Assembly: GCF_027921445.1 (NCBI RefSeq)
Contig: NZ_CP115667.1
Location: 1-64,000 of the forward strand
DNA: 64,000 nt
Source: Peptoniphilus equinus
GTDB lineage: Bacteria; Bacillota; Clostridia; Tissierellales; Peptoniphilaceae
Reading direction: 5' to 3'
This document shows positions 35,161 to 43,667 of this stretch, piece after piece. The notes under the pieces are model-generated. The model was not told where the DNA came from. It searched no databases and saw nothing but the letters and a program-made list of their open reading frames with translations. A program made the position numbers and the translations under genes. Position 1 is the stretch's first letter. Each line of letters begins with the position of its first letter.

Positions 35161-36188
35161 TCTTCTACCTCCGGCCGATTGCTGACTTCGATCAGTTTAT
35201 TTAGTGTTTCCAGTGCTTTGCCGGAGTCAATGATAGCTGCAGCAAGTGCGACACCGTCTTTCATGCTCTTAGCTTTACCGCCGATATAGAGTGCCGCACC
35301 GGCATTCATAAGCACGACATTTCTCTTAGGGCCTTTTTCGCCTTTTAGAATTGAAAGGGTAATTTCAGCGTTTTCTTCAGGCGTGCCGCCCTTCAGATCT
35401 TCTTTCGTGCAGCGCTCAAATCCGAAATCTTCGGGCGTTATCACCGATGATTTGAACCAGCCGTCTCGAATCTCGCAGATCGTAGTCGGAGCACTCATAG
35501 AAATTTCATCCAGCTGATCCTGACCATAGACGACCATACCACGCTTGATTCCAAATTTGATGAGAACCTGTGCCAGCGGATCAACCAGATACTCGTCATA
35601 CACGCCGAGCAACTGCATGGAAGGTGTACCCGGATTGGTCAGAGGTCCGAGGATATTGAACACGGTACGGAATCCGAGTTCTTTGCGGATAGTTCCCACA
35701 TACTTCATCGAGGCATGGTATTTTTGTGCGAAGAAGAAACACATGCCGACTTCGTTGAGAAGTTCAATACATTTGCTGGGGCTTTGCTGAATATTGACGC
35801 CGAGTGCTTCCAGACAGTCCGCTGTTCCGCACTGGGAGGATGCAGCCCGATTGCCGTGCTTGGCCACTTTCATACCGCCCGCCGCCGCAACCAGGGCCGA
35901 AGTGGTAGAGATATTAAAGCTATGTGTATTGTCACCACCGGTGCCGACAAGTTCAAAAAGCTCCATGTCAGTTTCCACTTTGATAGCATGTGCTCTCATT
36001 GCAGCTGCACAGCCTGCGATCTCATCGGCAGTTTCGGCTTTGGCGTTTTTGGTAGACATGGCTGCCAGAAAAGCGGCATTCTGTGTAGGCGTTGTCTCAC
36101 CACTCATAATTTCGTTCATGACAGTGTACGCCTCATCATAGGTGAGATCTTCTTTATTTACAATTTTTACAATAGCTTCTTTAATCAT
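35157..36188 (-). CDS. trpD: Anthranilate phosphoribosyltransferase
   Basis: The 343-residue enzyme transfers phosphoribose from PRPP to anthranilate. The PRPP loop [16 protein letters not shown] is at about residues 81-96, followed by [34 protein letters not shown] is the anthranilate-side motif. Its ATG starts right after the trpG stop, and it overlaps trpC. Confidence 0.96.
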   Translation of the reverse strand: MIKEAIVKIVNKEDLTYDEAYTVMNEIMSGETTPTQNAAFLAAMSTKNAKAETADEIAGCAAAMRAHAIKVETDMELFELVGTGGDNTHSFNISTTSALVAAAGGMKVAKHGNRAASSQCGTADCLEALGVNIQQSPSKCIELLNEVGMCFFFAQKYHASMKYVGTIRKELGFRTVFNILGPLTNPGTPSMQLLGVYDEYLVDPLAQVLIKFGIKRGMVVYGQDQLDEISMSAPTTICEIRDGWFKSSVITPEDFGFERCTKEDLKGGTPEENAEITLSILKGEKGPKRNVVLMNAGAALYIGGKAKSMKDGVALAAAIIDSGKALETLNKLIEVSNRPEVEE

Positions 36189-36191
36189 GGC

Positions 36192-36758
36192 TCATATCTC
36201 CTTTATGAAATTTTTAAGCATCTGCTTTCCATCTGGTGTCATGAGAGATTCCGGATGGAATTGTACGCCATAGATGGGGTAATCTTTATGCTGTACTGCC
36301 ATCACTTCGCCGTTCGTGGTGAGCGCGGTAATTTTTAGGCATCTGGGAATTGTGTCGGCATCCGCAGCAAGGGAATGGTACCGTGCGACAGGTGCAACTT
36401 CGGGACAACCTTTGAATAACAAGCAATCTGCGTTGAAATTGACATGCGATTGTTTGCCGTGCATTAGCTCCCCTGCATACGTCACCGTCGCGCCGAATGC
36501 CGCACAGATCGCCTGATGACCAAGACAAACACCTAAGATCGGGATGTGGTGGATGGTTTTCACAACATCCATGAGGATACCGGCATCCTCCGGCCTACCC
36601 GGCCCGGGTGACAAAATGATGTGACCCGGATTCAAATCTCTGATCTGTTCCACCGTCATGTCATCGTTTCGGATGACCTTGATGTCCGGCTCGATTTCGC
36701 CGACAAGTTGATAAAGGTTATAGGAAAAACTGTCGTAGTTATCGATCAGTAAAATCAT
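36192..36758 (-). CDS. trpG: Anthranilate synthase component II (glutamine amidotransferase)
   Basis: The 188-residue class I amidotransferase supplies ammonia to TrpE. The catalytic Cys is in ILGVCLGHQAI, the oxyanion region in LSPGPGRPEDAG, and the His/Glu pair in GVQFHPESLMTPDG. It is not fused to TrpE. Its ATG overlaps the trpE stop codon by four bases. Confidence 0.96.
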   Translation of the reverse strand: MILLIDNYDSFSYNLYQLVGEIEPDIKVIRNDDMTVEQIRDLNPGHIILSPGPGRPEDAGILMDVVKTIHHIPILGVCLGHQAICAAFGATVTYAGELMHGKQSHVNFNADCLLFKGCPEVAPVARYHSLAADADTIPRCLKITALTTNGEVMAVQHKDYPIYGVQFHPESLMTPDGKQMLKNFIKEI

Positions 36759-38221
36759 AGGTCCACCTCCTGGGCAAGCTCTAACGCTTTAAGTGAAGAT
36801 TTAGCTTTGTTCAGGCACTCTTCAAATTCTTTTTCAGCAACGGAATCAGCTACGATACCGGCACCGCTTCGCACGAAGACCTTGCCGTTTTTCTTGTAGG
36901 CAATACGGATGGCAATGCAGGTGTCCATATTGCCCGTAAAGTCGATGTATCCGATAGCACCGCCATAGATGCCGCGCTTGTTGTTTTCAAGTGCTCCAAT
37001 CAACTGGCAGGCTCTGATCTTCGGCGCCCCGCAAAGAGTGCCTGCGGGTAGTACCGCTTCAATAGCATCCAAAGTGTCTTTATCTTCGCAAATCTCACCC
37101 CGTACCGTAGAGCCAATGTGCATGACATGAGAAAATCGCTCAATCGAATGCAGCGTCTAGACCTGAACTGTTCCGAATTTGCTGATTTTACCCAAATCAT
37201 TTCGTCCCAGATCGACCAGTATATTGTGTTCGGCAAGTTCCTTTTCGTCTGCAAGCAGTTCTAGTTTCAATGCGTTATCTTCGTCAGCGGTTTTTCCCCT
37301 CGGCCGGGTTCCGGCAAGTGGGAAAGTGTGGAGTACGCCGTTTTCCAGCTTAACCAAAGTTTCAGGGGAGGCCCCTGCAATCTCTACATCAGTACCGGAA
37401 AAGTAGAACATATACGGTGAAGGATTGATAGTGCGCAGTACACGGTAGGTATTGAGCAAACTTCCTTCAAAAGGAGCCGATAGACAGTTAGAAAGCACAA
37501 TTTGAAAAATGTCGCCCTCATGAATGTAATGCTTCGCTTTTTCAACCATTTCACAAAACTGTCCTTTGTCAAATAGTGGGGTGACCTCACCGAGCAGTTT
37601 ACCGCTGGGCTCGTTTTTCTTTGCGCCGTGTCGGATAAGCGCTACAAGTTGTTTTAACTCCGTAACTGCTTTTTTGTATTCGATCTTCACATCGTCCAGT
37701 GGCATATTGACGATGAGGATGATCTTCTGACGTAAATGATCGAAAGCAATAACCTTGTCAAATAGCATCAGATCAACATCCTGGAATGACTCGGGATCTT
37801 CCACATCGCATTGAACACTAGGTTCACTATATCCCAAGTAATCGTAGGAGAAATATCCGACAAGACCGCCTGTAAAAGAGGGTAGATAATCAAATCGAGG
37901 ACTTTTGTAATTCGCAAGGATCTGACGCAGATACGCCGATGGATTTTTCGTCGTCACTTTAAGATTGCCTATCGTCATCTCTCCGGCAATACAGGTGATC
38001 TCCAGTTTCGGTTCAAAACCAAGGAAAGTATACCGGCCCCAAGTTTCGTTCGTCTTTGCCGATTCCAGCATATAGCAGTGTGTCGATACATTTTTCAGTA
38101 TCTTCATTGTTTCAATAGGTGTTGTAAAGTCGCAAAGCAGTTCACAGCTTACCGGCAGCATAGTATATGTTGAGGCTGAAGCAATGTCTATGACTTCAGC
38201 TAAAGTTGGCAGAATTTTCAT
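36755..38221 (-). pseudogene. trpE: Anthranilate synthase component I interrupted by an in-frame TAG codon
   Basis: The minus-strand frame encodes a full-length TrpE of about 488 codons with a single amber codon at 37159-37157. The N-part (354 aa) has CYMLESAKTNETWGRYTF (the LLES feedback region) and ends LGRNDLGKISKFGTVQV. After the stop, the same frame continues TLHSIERFSHVMHIGS, then PAGTLCGAPK, GGAIGYIDF and RSGAGIVADSV to the normal C-terminus. No base is gained or lost, so one substitution (from AAG, GAG or CAG) explains it. A truncated product would lack most of the chorismate site. An internal ATG at 37123 could only start a useless fragment. Readthrough or sequencing error cannot be excluded. 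The start ATG has GGAGGTG six bases upstream. Confidence 0.85.
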
Positions 38222-38303
38222 TCACTGCACCTCCAAATTGGTTGAATGAAGTTGCTTGAAATTATATGAAGGATTTAATTTTCTATGATTTGCAGAGACT
38301 GTA

Positions 38304-38324
38304 TCATCGTTTTAGCAGCAGCAT
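38304..38324 (-). other. Six-codon leader reading frame in the trp leader
   Basis: ATG at 38324 reads MLLLKR then TGA, preceded by a strong AAGGAGG (38338-38331 region). It lies between terminator 2 and trpE. It has no Trp codons, so a classical attenuator peptide is unlikely. Translation is unproven. Confidence 0.3.
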
Positions 38325-38338
38325 ATGGCAACCTCCTT

Positions 38339-38384
38339 AAAAAGGAAAAGACTCCTTTGACGTTATATTTCAGTCAAAGGAGTC
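38339..38384 (-). terminator. Second terminator-like hairpin in the trp leader
   Basis: On the minus strand GACTCCTTTGAC pairs perfectly with GTCAAAGGAGTC (12 bp, 11-base loop), followed by TTTTCCTTTTT. It stands 15 bases beyond the T-box terminator. Confidence 0.75.
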
Positions 38385-38388
38385 CTAT

Positions 38389-38433
38389 AAAACAAAAACG
38401 TCCTTGATAGAAATATACTTTCTATCAAGGACG
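38389..38433 (-). terminator. T-box-controlled terminator of the trp operon
   Basis: On the minus strand GTCCTTGATAGAAA pairs perfectly with TTTCTATCAAGGAC over a 5-base loop, followed by GTTTTTGTTTT. The left arm contains CCTT, which would pair with AAGG of the T-box motif in the antiterminator, so the two structures exclude each other. Confidence 0.9.
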
Positions 38434-38684
38434 AATAAAACACGTATCCGCGGTGCCACCTTGATTCACGGCAATAAGCCGTGCACTTAGCGGGATACCA
38501 ACATATCCCCGACATTTGTACGCCTGCCCACAGCGTCGCAGAATACTTTGTGAAAATCACATTTGACTGCGCCCTCAGCGGTCCATTTGACAACTTGTTT
38601 CTTACCCGACTCTCAGCAACACGGGTTCTCTGTAAAGGCATGATTGCCGTTATCTCCGCTTCAACAGTTTGAATGATTAAATTT
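38434..38684 (-). promoter_or_regulatory. Tryptophan-specific T-box riboswitch leader
   Basis: The T-box motif AAGGTGGCACCGCGG runs from 38462 to 38448 on the minus strand. Upstream stem I contains the conserved GTTGCTGAGAG distal element and a specifier segment AAATGGACCGCTGAG, in which UGG (38585-38583) is the Trp codon. Uncharged tRNA-Trp should base-pair with the specifier and with the antiterminator bulge and turn the operon on. This matches the operon content exactly. Confidence 0.93.
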
Positions 38685-38690
38685 TTATGA

Positions 38691-38719
38691 ATTATAGCAC
38701 GCATATTTTAGACTGTCAA
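38691..38719 (-). promoter_or_regulatory. Promoter of the trp operon
   Basis: On the minus strand TTGACA (38719-38714) and TATAAT (38696-38691) are both perfect, with a 17-base spacer. Transcription should start near 38684, at the 5' end of the T-box leader. Confidence 0.9.
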
Positions 38720-38724
38720 TATGT

Positions 38725-39090
38725 AACTTTCATTTTAATATAACAGGACAGACGAGATAGTTATCATGAACAGGGAAATACGAACTTGCGCACTGCATAC
38801 GCAGAACTATAGCGTGCAATCGTAGCCTAATGAGAAAATTAGACAGTTCGCTGTCCCATAGCAGACATTTTGCTTTAGTAGAGAAAATACTCTTGATAAA
38901 TCGCTCTGCGGATGAATTGGCTCTGTTTTTCTGTGTTGGAAAGATGGTAACCGGGCACTAAGATGTGTCAGACAAACGGAATATCATAATGCAGACAAGC
39001 TTCAATGAGAATTCGTAATGATCCGATTGTCCAGACAACGACCATGGTAACAGGCCGTCGTTTATGTTAGGATAACTCTTAGAGAATAAA
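38725..39090. other. Non-coding stretch upstream of the HAD phosphatase gene
   Basis: About 370 bases without a convincing gene. A 43-codon plus-strand frame from 38830 (MRKLDSSLSHSRHFALVEK and on to GKMVTGH) lacks a clear ribosome site and matches no family I know. It could be a decayed gene fragment. No terminator or repeat was seen apart from the trp promoter at the left end. Confidence 0.4.
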
Positions 39091-39100
39091 GGAGGCAACG

Positions 39101-39781
39101 ATGAAACGCGGTATATTTTTCGATAAAGATGGCACACTCTTAAAATTGCAAGAAACATGGCTCCATGCCATGGCTCACTTTATAGATCACGATCTGAGCG
39201 AATGGCTTAACGATGGCGATATTGCCGATTGCAGCGCTGCCATAGGATTGGTGGACGGACAGATTTTACCCAACTCCATCATTGCAAGCGGCACGCTTAT
39301 GGACATCGCCAATGATATGTATCGGCACACCGACATGGATGCACAGACCTTTTACACCCGGGTAAAGGCAAGTGTGACAAGCTATCTGGCCGAGCACATC
39401 CATGAGGTTACGCCGATGGATGGCGCCGAAACCGTCTTAAAAGCGTTAAAAGAAAAGGGCGTAGCAGTGGCGGTGCTCACTAATGACGAGACGGATATTG
39501 CCGAGATGATGTTGGAACACACCGGGCTTTTGTCCTATGTCGACTTGGTTCTCGGGGCCGATCAGACTAAGGCCAAGCCGGATCCGGATATGTTGATTGC
39601 TGCATTAAAAGCGCTGGAACTCAGCAGAGAAGACGTCGTCTATGTCGGCGATTCACTGGTGGACTATGACTTCTCTAAAAATTTGGTGGATTTTGTCGGC
39701 ATTGGCGGCACATTCCCCAAAAGTGTGACCGTCATTGAGCATTTGGACGAACTTCTCTCGGGGACGTGGTTTCAAAACTAG
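39101..39781 (+). CDS. HAD-superfamily phosphatase (phosphoglycolate phosphatase-like)
   Basis: The 226-residue HAD hydrolase has motif I FFDKDGTLL (nucleophile Asp8), motif II VLTND, motif III Lys in AKPDPDM and motif IV YVGDSLVDYDFSKN. A helical cap sits between motifs I and II, as in Gph/PGMB types. The substrate is not readable. AAAGGAGG precedes the ATG. It is flanked by non-coding DNA and appears monocistronic with its own terminator. Confidence 0.88.
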   Translation: MKRGIFFDKDGTLLKLQETWLHAMAHFIDHDLSEWLNDGDIADCSAAIGLVDGQILPNSIIASGTLMDIANDMYRHTDMDAQTFYTRVKASVTSYLAEHIHEVTPMDGAETVLKALKEKGVAVAVLTNDETDIAEMMLEHTGLLSYVDLVLGADQTKAKPDPDMLIAALKALELSREDVVYVGDSLVDYDFSKNLVDFVGIGGTFPKSVTVIEHLDELLSGTWFQN

Positions 39782-39851
39782 TTAGTTGAGTCGCGGGGCA
39801 CCGCTGTATTTTAATTGGATATGCCGGAGGAACAAAAGGTTATAAGGTAAG

Positions 39852-39880
39852 AAAAAAGACAGGTTCGCCTGTCTTTTTTT
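39852..39880 (+). terminator. Rho-independent terminator after the HAD gene
   Basis: AAAAAAGACAGG pairs with CCTGTCTTTTTT over a TTCG tetraloop. The remaining bases to 40013 hold only the leader of the next gene. Confidence 0.93.
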
Positions 39881-40013
39881 ATGGTACTTTAATTAAGTCA
39901 CGTGCAAAATAATTTGGATTTTGAATAAAATATTCCATGGACATGAAAACGTTAATCTCATAGTATTAGGTTACGATTATCAACACAATAAATAAGCTAT
40001 GAGGAGGTCTATT

Positions 40014-40685
40014 ATGTTTTATGAACCCAGAAAGAATAATCACGGATTACAATACAATCCTTTCAAATCATCGACAGTACCGCGAGTTATTGGGTGGATT
40101 TCCACTAAAAATGAAGATGGTACGGATAATATTGCGCCGTACAGTCAATTCACCAACTTAACTTTCGATCCGCCAATGGTGATTTTTTCTGCCAATCAGC
40201 ATCCTGTGACAGGAGATAGAAAGACGACAGTTAAAAATATCGAGCGAACCGGAACATTTGTCTACAACATGGTGTCTGAAAACTTGAAAGAGGCAATGAA
40301 TGCTTCGTCGATAGCGGTATTACCTGAAGGGGTCCAAGATAAGTTTGAATATTGTCAGTTAGAGAAGGAAACAGCCCAATTGATGGATGTTGAGATGGTT
40401 AAGGCCTCGCCGATTAAATATGAATTTAAGTATGTACAATCTCTACGTTTGCCGGCATGTGGCGGCATCGCTACAGTAGATATTATTATTGCCGAGGTGA
40501 TTGGAATTCATGTCGCTGATGAGTACATTGAAGGGGATAAAATTAATATTTGTCAAATCAAACCGGTGGCAAGACTGGGTTACTACGATTTTACCGTGAT
40601 CGATAACAGCTTTGAAATGGAGCCGCCGATCATTGATGAGGCACATCAAGATCTGGTTAATCGCGGACTAGAAGGCAGGGTTTAA
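40014..40685 (+). CDS. Flavin reductase-like, FMN-binding split-barrel protein
   Basis: The product is 223 residues from ATG 40014, six bases after GAGGAGG; the upstream ATG at 39999 overlaps that site and is unlikely. It belongs to the flavin reductase family: PRVIGWISTKNEDGTDNIAPYSQFT and FSANQHPVTGDRKTTVKNIERTGTF contain the usual FMN-binding positions. Members reduce free flavin or bind FMN for an unknown reaction. It is followed by an AraC regulator and a YjiH transporter on the same strand, so the three may form one pathway. Confidence 0.88.
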   Translation: MFYEPRKNNHGLQYNPFKSSTVPRVIGWISTKNEDGTDNIAPYSQFTNLTFDPPMVIFSANQHPVTGDRKTTVKNIERTGTFVYNMVSENLKEAMNASSIAVLPEGVQDKFEYCQLEKETAQLMDVEMVKASPIKYEFKYVQSLRLPACGGIATVDIIIAEVIGIHVADEYIEGDKINICQIKPVARLGYYDFTVIDNSFEMEPPIIDEAHQDLVNRGLEGRV

Positions 40686-40703
40686 GAAGCGGGAGGAAGT
40701 TAC

Positions 40704-42290
40704 ATGATTGCGTTTATAAATATTTCAAATGTTATCAAAAAGCATATGGATCAACGTATAACTCCCTCCATAGAAATCACCTTAAATAATAGCAATTTTG
40801 TCAATGTAGAGGCGTATCAGACCGACGAACCGGTGACTATTGTCTATCAGTATGCCTCTGGTATCGAGTCGGCACTACTTTTTTTGAAAAATAAATATTT
40901 GAATACTTGTCTTATCGGTATTTTCTCTTTAGATCATGCCCAAGATGTAGAAAGTCTAATGGACAAAAAACTCATCGATCACATGGTGATATGTCGTGAG
41001 GGTTGGACTCAACGCTTAAATCAATTGATTTTACAGGTGTGTTCCCAAGAAGAAATGCATTGGCACAGCATTTCCAATAATGACAAGGCGATGCTTACGA
41101 GTTTTTATATTTACAATCTTATTTATGGCGACTTGGGTAAGTTGACCAATCAACGCCATGTAAAGGCGCAAATTGGCTTACAGGGTGATCCGAATTGTGC
41201 GGTCACAATTATGATGGATGATTTTTGGGAAAAGTGTCGACATTACGACAATCATCAACGATACCGTTTAAAAATGCGGTGTTTGGATTTAGTAAGAGAA
41301 GTCATTAACGACTTAAACTTAGATGCGGTGGTGTCCTCGCTTGTAGGCACGGACAAATTAGTTTTGTTGGGATGCTTCAACGAGGAGGAAGCTGTACGTA
41401 GGATTTATGACGCCTTTAAAGTGGTACAGTCGCATATTGCAGCTACCATGGATTTTACTGTGACTATTGGGGTTGGCAATTTCGTATCTCGTTACCAAGA
41501 TATTGATGCTTCTTATGAACAAGCATTTCAAGCCTTGGCTTATTCTTTTTATGTGGGAAGTAACAGTATTATTTACTATGATGAAATCAAAAATCATACA
41601 ACATATACGTCCGCAAATGATGAAATCCCAAGTTTTAAATATGCTTTTTTCAAGAATATCAGTCATTGGAATGAAGCGGATTTAATTAAAGAATATAAAA
41701 AAATTATTAATGGTCTTTTACAAAAAGCTTTTAATTCTGAAACAGTGAAATCTATTATTATGAAGTTTAATTTTGAGGTGGTGGATTATCTGGTAGCTAT
41801 AGATGCAGCCAACCAAGTCTTATATAAAGATGTTATCAATCTTAATTCAGATATTTTGCGGGCCAGTTCTTTGGAAATCATTGAACGATATTTTTTGACC
41901 TTTATTCAAAATATTGATTCGACACTACAACAGTTAAAAGATAGCGATCATATTAAATTAGGCGTGGAATCAGCGAAAACATTCATAGATAAATATTACT
42001 ACAGAGATATTTCCCTAAATGAAGCCGCCCAAGTGGCAAATATGAGTGAATCTTATTTCAGTAGGAAATTCAAAGAAGTTTATGGGCTCAATTTTTCTGA
42101 ATATTTGCAAAATAAGAGATTAGAGACAGCAAAGGAATTACTTGAACAGTCGAATGAGATGATTTTAGATATTGCTAATAAAGTAGGATTTAATGATCCT
42201 TCGTACTTCAGCAAGCGTTTTAAAGAACGCTACCATCAAGCTCCGTATTACTTTAAGCATTGTGATCATCGCAAAAAGCAGGGTTACTAG
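40704..42290 (+). CDS. AraC-family transcriptional regulator, large
   Basis: The 528-residue regulator carries its AraC DNA-binding domain at about residues 425-520: DISLNEAAQVANMSESYFSRKFKEV and DIANKVGFNDPSYFSKRFKE are the two helix-turn-helix motifs. The N-terminal 400 residues have no receiver phosphoacceptor that I can see; a central part resembles the large, weakly conserved sensory regions of Firmicute AraC proteins. GGGAGG precedes the ATG. It probably controls the YjiH transporter 27 bases downstream and the flavin reductase gene upstream. Confidence 0.85.
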   Translation: MIAFINISNVIKKHMDQRITPSIEITLNNSNFVNVEAYQTDEPVTIVYQYASGIESALLFLKNKYLNTCLIGIFSLDHAQDVESLMDKKLIDHMVICREGWTQRLNQLILQVCSQEEMHWHSISNNDKAMLTSFYIYNLIYGDLGKLTNQRHVKAQIGLQGDPNCAVTIMMDDFWEKCRHYDNHQRYRLKMRCLDLVREVINDLNLDAVVSSLVGTDKLVLLGCFNEEEAVRRIYDAFKVVQSHIAATMDFTVTIGVGNFVSRYQDIDASYEQAFQALAYSFYVGSNSIIYYDEIKNHTTYTSANDEIPSFKYAFFKNISHWNEADLIKEYKKIINGLLQKAFNSETVKSIIMKFNFEVVDYLVAIDAANQVLYKDVINLNSDILRASSLEIIERYFLTFIQNIDSTLQQLKDSDHIKLGVESAKTFIDKYYYRDISLNEAAQVANMSESYFSRKFKEVYGLNFSEYLQNKRLETAKELLEQSNEMILDIANKVGFNDPSYFSKRFKERYHQAPYYFKHCDHRKKQGY

Positions 42291-42317
42291 TCAGGTCGAG
42301 AAAAAGGAGGGTAACTA

Positions 42318-43637
42318 ATGGATAACAAGCATAAGATTTATAATAGCAAGAATGTGCTTAAATTTATCCTGATTTCCGCAATAGGCATCGTGATGTTTTT
42401 TATTCAAATTACAGTGAATGGTGACACATCGATACCGGTAGAAATGATTGTATCTTGGATTCAAACACATTTCATGCCCTTGTGCCGAATATATGCCTTG
42501 ATTTTTATTATACTCGGTGCGATACTTCCTTATGTTAAAGGTACATATAAGCAAAATGTCACAACTATGATATTTTCAGTTTTGAAAATAGTAGGCGCTA
42601 TCGCCAGTATAGGTATATTTTTTAACATTGCACCGAAGGCTGTGATGGACCCGGATGTCGGACCGTATTTATTTGAATCATTAGGTGTGGGGCTGGGTGT
42701 TTTGATCCCGATTTGTGCCATATTTATCAGCTTCCTTATTAGCTACGGTTTGGTAGATGCAGTGGGTATGCTGATTCGACCGGTCACGCAAGCTATATGG
42801 AAAAGACCGGGTATATCTGCCATTGATGCCATCTCGTCGTTTGTAGGCAGTTCGGCTATGGGCATTATGATTACGAACGGATTATTTAAAGAAAAGAAAT
42901 ATACAGTTAAAGAAGCCGGCATCATCGTTACAGGTTTTTCTGCTGTAGCGATTACTTTTATGGTCGTTGTTGCTGAAACTTTGAACTTAATGAGTTACTG
43001 GAATGTGTTCTTTACATCCGCTTTACTCATTACTTTTGCGGTGACTGCACTGACGGCTCGTATTGATCCGATTAAATCGTTACCGAATACTTATTATAAT
43101 AACGAAGCAGGCGCCATTGAAGAAGTGAAGGAAGGCAATATCTGCAAACAGGCCTTAATAGAGGGACTGAGAGTTTGTAGTGAAGCACGCCCGATAGTGG
43201 AAAATATCACTATATATTTAAAAGATGCTATGGTTTTGGTTTTGGAATATTTGCCTAATTTAATGTCTATAGGTTTAATGGGATTATTGCTGGCAGAATA
43301 TACACCGGTTTTCGATGTGCTTGGGTACCTTTTCTATCCCGTAACCTGGCTGCTGCACTTTTCAGATCCTGTTTTGGCTGCGAAAGCTACGGTTCTTGGT
43401 TTGGCTGAGATGTATTTGCCGGTGCTGTTGGTTGTTGATGCTGATATTATGACACGATTTGTTGTAGGGATAGGCAGCATTACAGGAATTTTAATGTTTT
43501 CATGCACCATCCCGGTTATTTTGGCTACTGAAATCAAAGTGAGTTTAAAACATTTAGTGATCATATGGGTTGAACGCGCGGTCATCTCTTTAGTTTTGGC
43601 TCGATTGGTAGGTATGTTGATTTTTAGAACGATTTAA
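42318..43637 (+). CDS. YjiH-family / nucleoside-recognition (Gate) membrane protein
   Basis: The 439-residue integral membrane protein has about 10 hydrophobic segments. AISSFVGSSAMGIMITNGLFKEKKYTVKEAGIIVTGFSAVAITFM (about residues 175-220) is the Gate-domain region shared with nucleoside transporters and spore-maturation proteins, and the overall size matches YjiH. The substrate is unknown. AAAGGAGGG lies before the ATG, and a bidirectional terminator follows. Confidence 0.8.
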   Translation: MDNKHKIYNSKNVLKFILISAIGIVMFFIQITVNGDTSIPVEMIVSWIQTHFMPLCRIYALIFIILGAILPYVKGTYKQNVTTMIFSVLKIVGAIASIGIFFNIAPKAVMDPDVGPYLFESLGVGLGVLIPICAIFISFLISYGLVDAVGMLIRPVTQAIWKRPGISAIDAISSFVGSSAMGIMITNGLFKEKKYTVKEAGIIVTGFSAVAITFMVVVAETLNLMSYWNVFFTSALLITFAVTALTARIDPIKSLPNTYYNNEAGAIEEVKEGNICKQALIEGLRVCSEARPIVENITIYLKDAMVLVLEYLPNLMSIGLMGLLLAEYTPVFDVLGYLFYPVTWLLHFSDPVLAAKATVLGLAEMYLPVLLVVDADIMTRFVVGIGSITGILMFSCTIPVILATEIKVSLKHLVIIWVERAVISLVLARLVGMLIFRTI

Positions 43638-43666
43638 AAAAATGACAGGAACCCCTGTCATTTTTT
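43636..43666. terminator. Bidirectional terminator between YjiH and ATP-grasp genes
   Basis: AAAAATGACAGG pairs with CCTGTCATTTTT over AACC, A-rich on the left and T-rich on the right, so it serves both converging genes. Confidence 0.93.
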
Positions 43667-43667
43667 A

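Noticed and set aside
37121-37195. TAG in trpE as a pyrrolysine or reassigned codon
   Set aside because: Several genes here (for example those ending at 26333, 42290, 56475 and 62940) use TAG as a normal stop, and there are no pyl or methylamine methyltransferase genes in the window.
36755-38221. trpE as a frameshift or as two real subunit genes
   Set aside because: The two parts are in the same frame and contiguous apart from one stop codon, and the second part has no ribosome site at ATG 37123.
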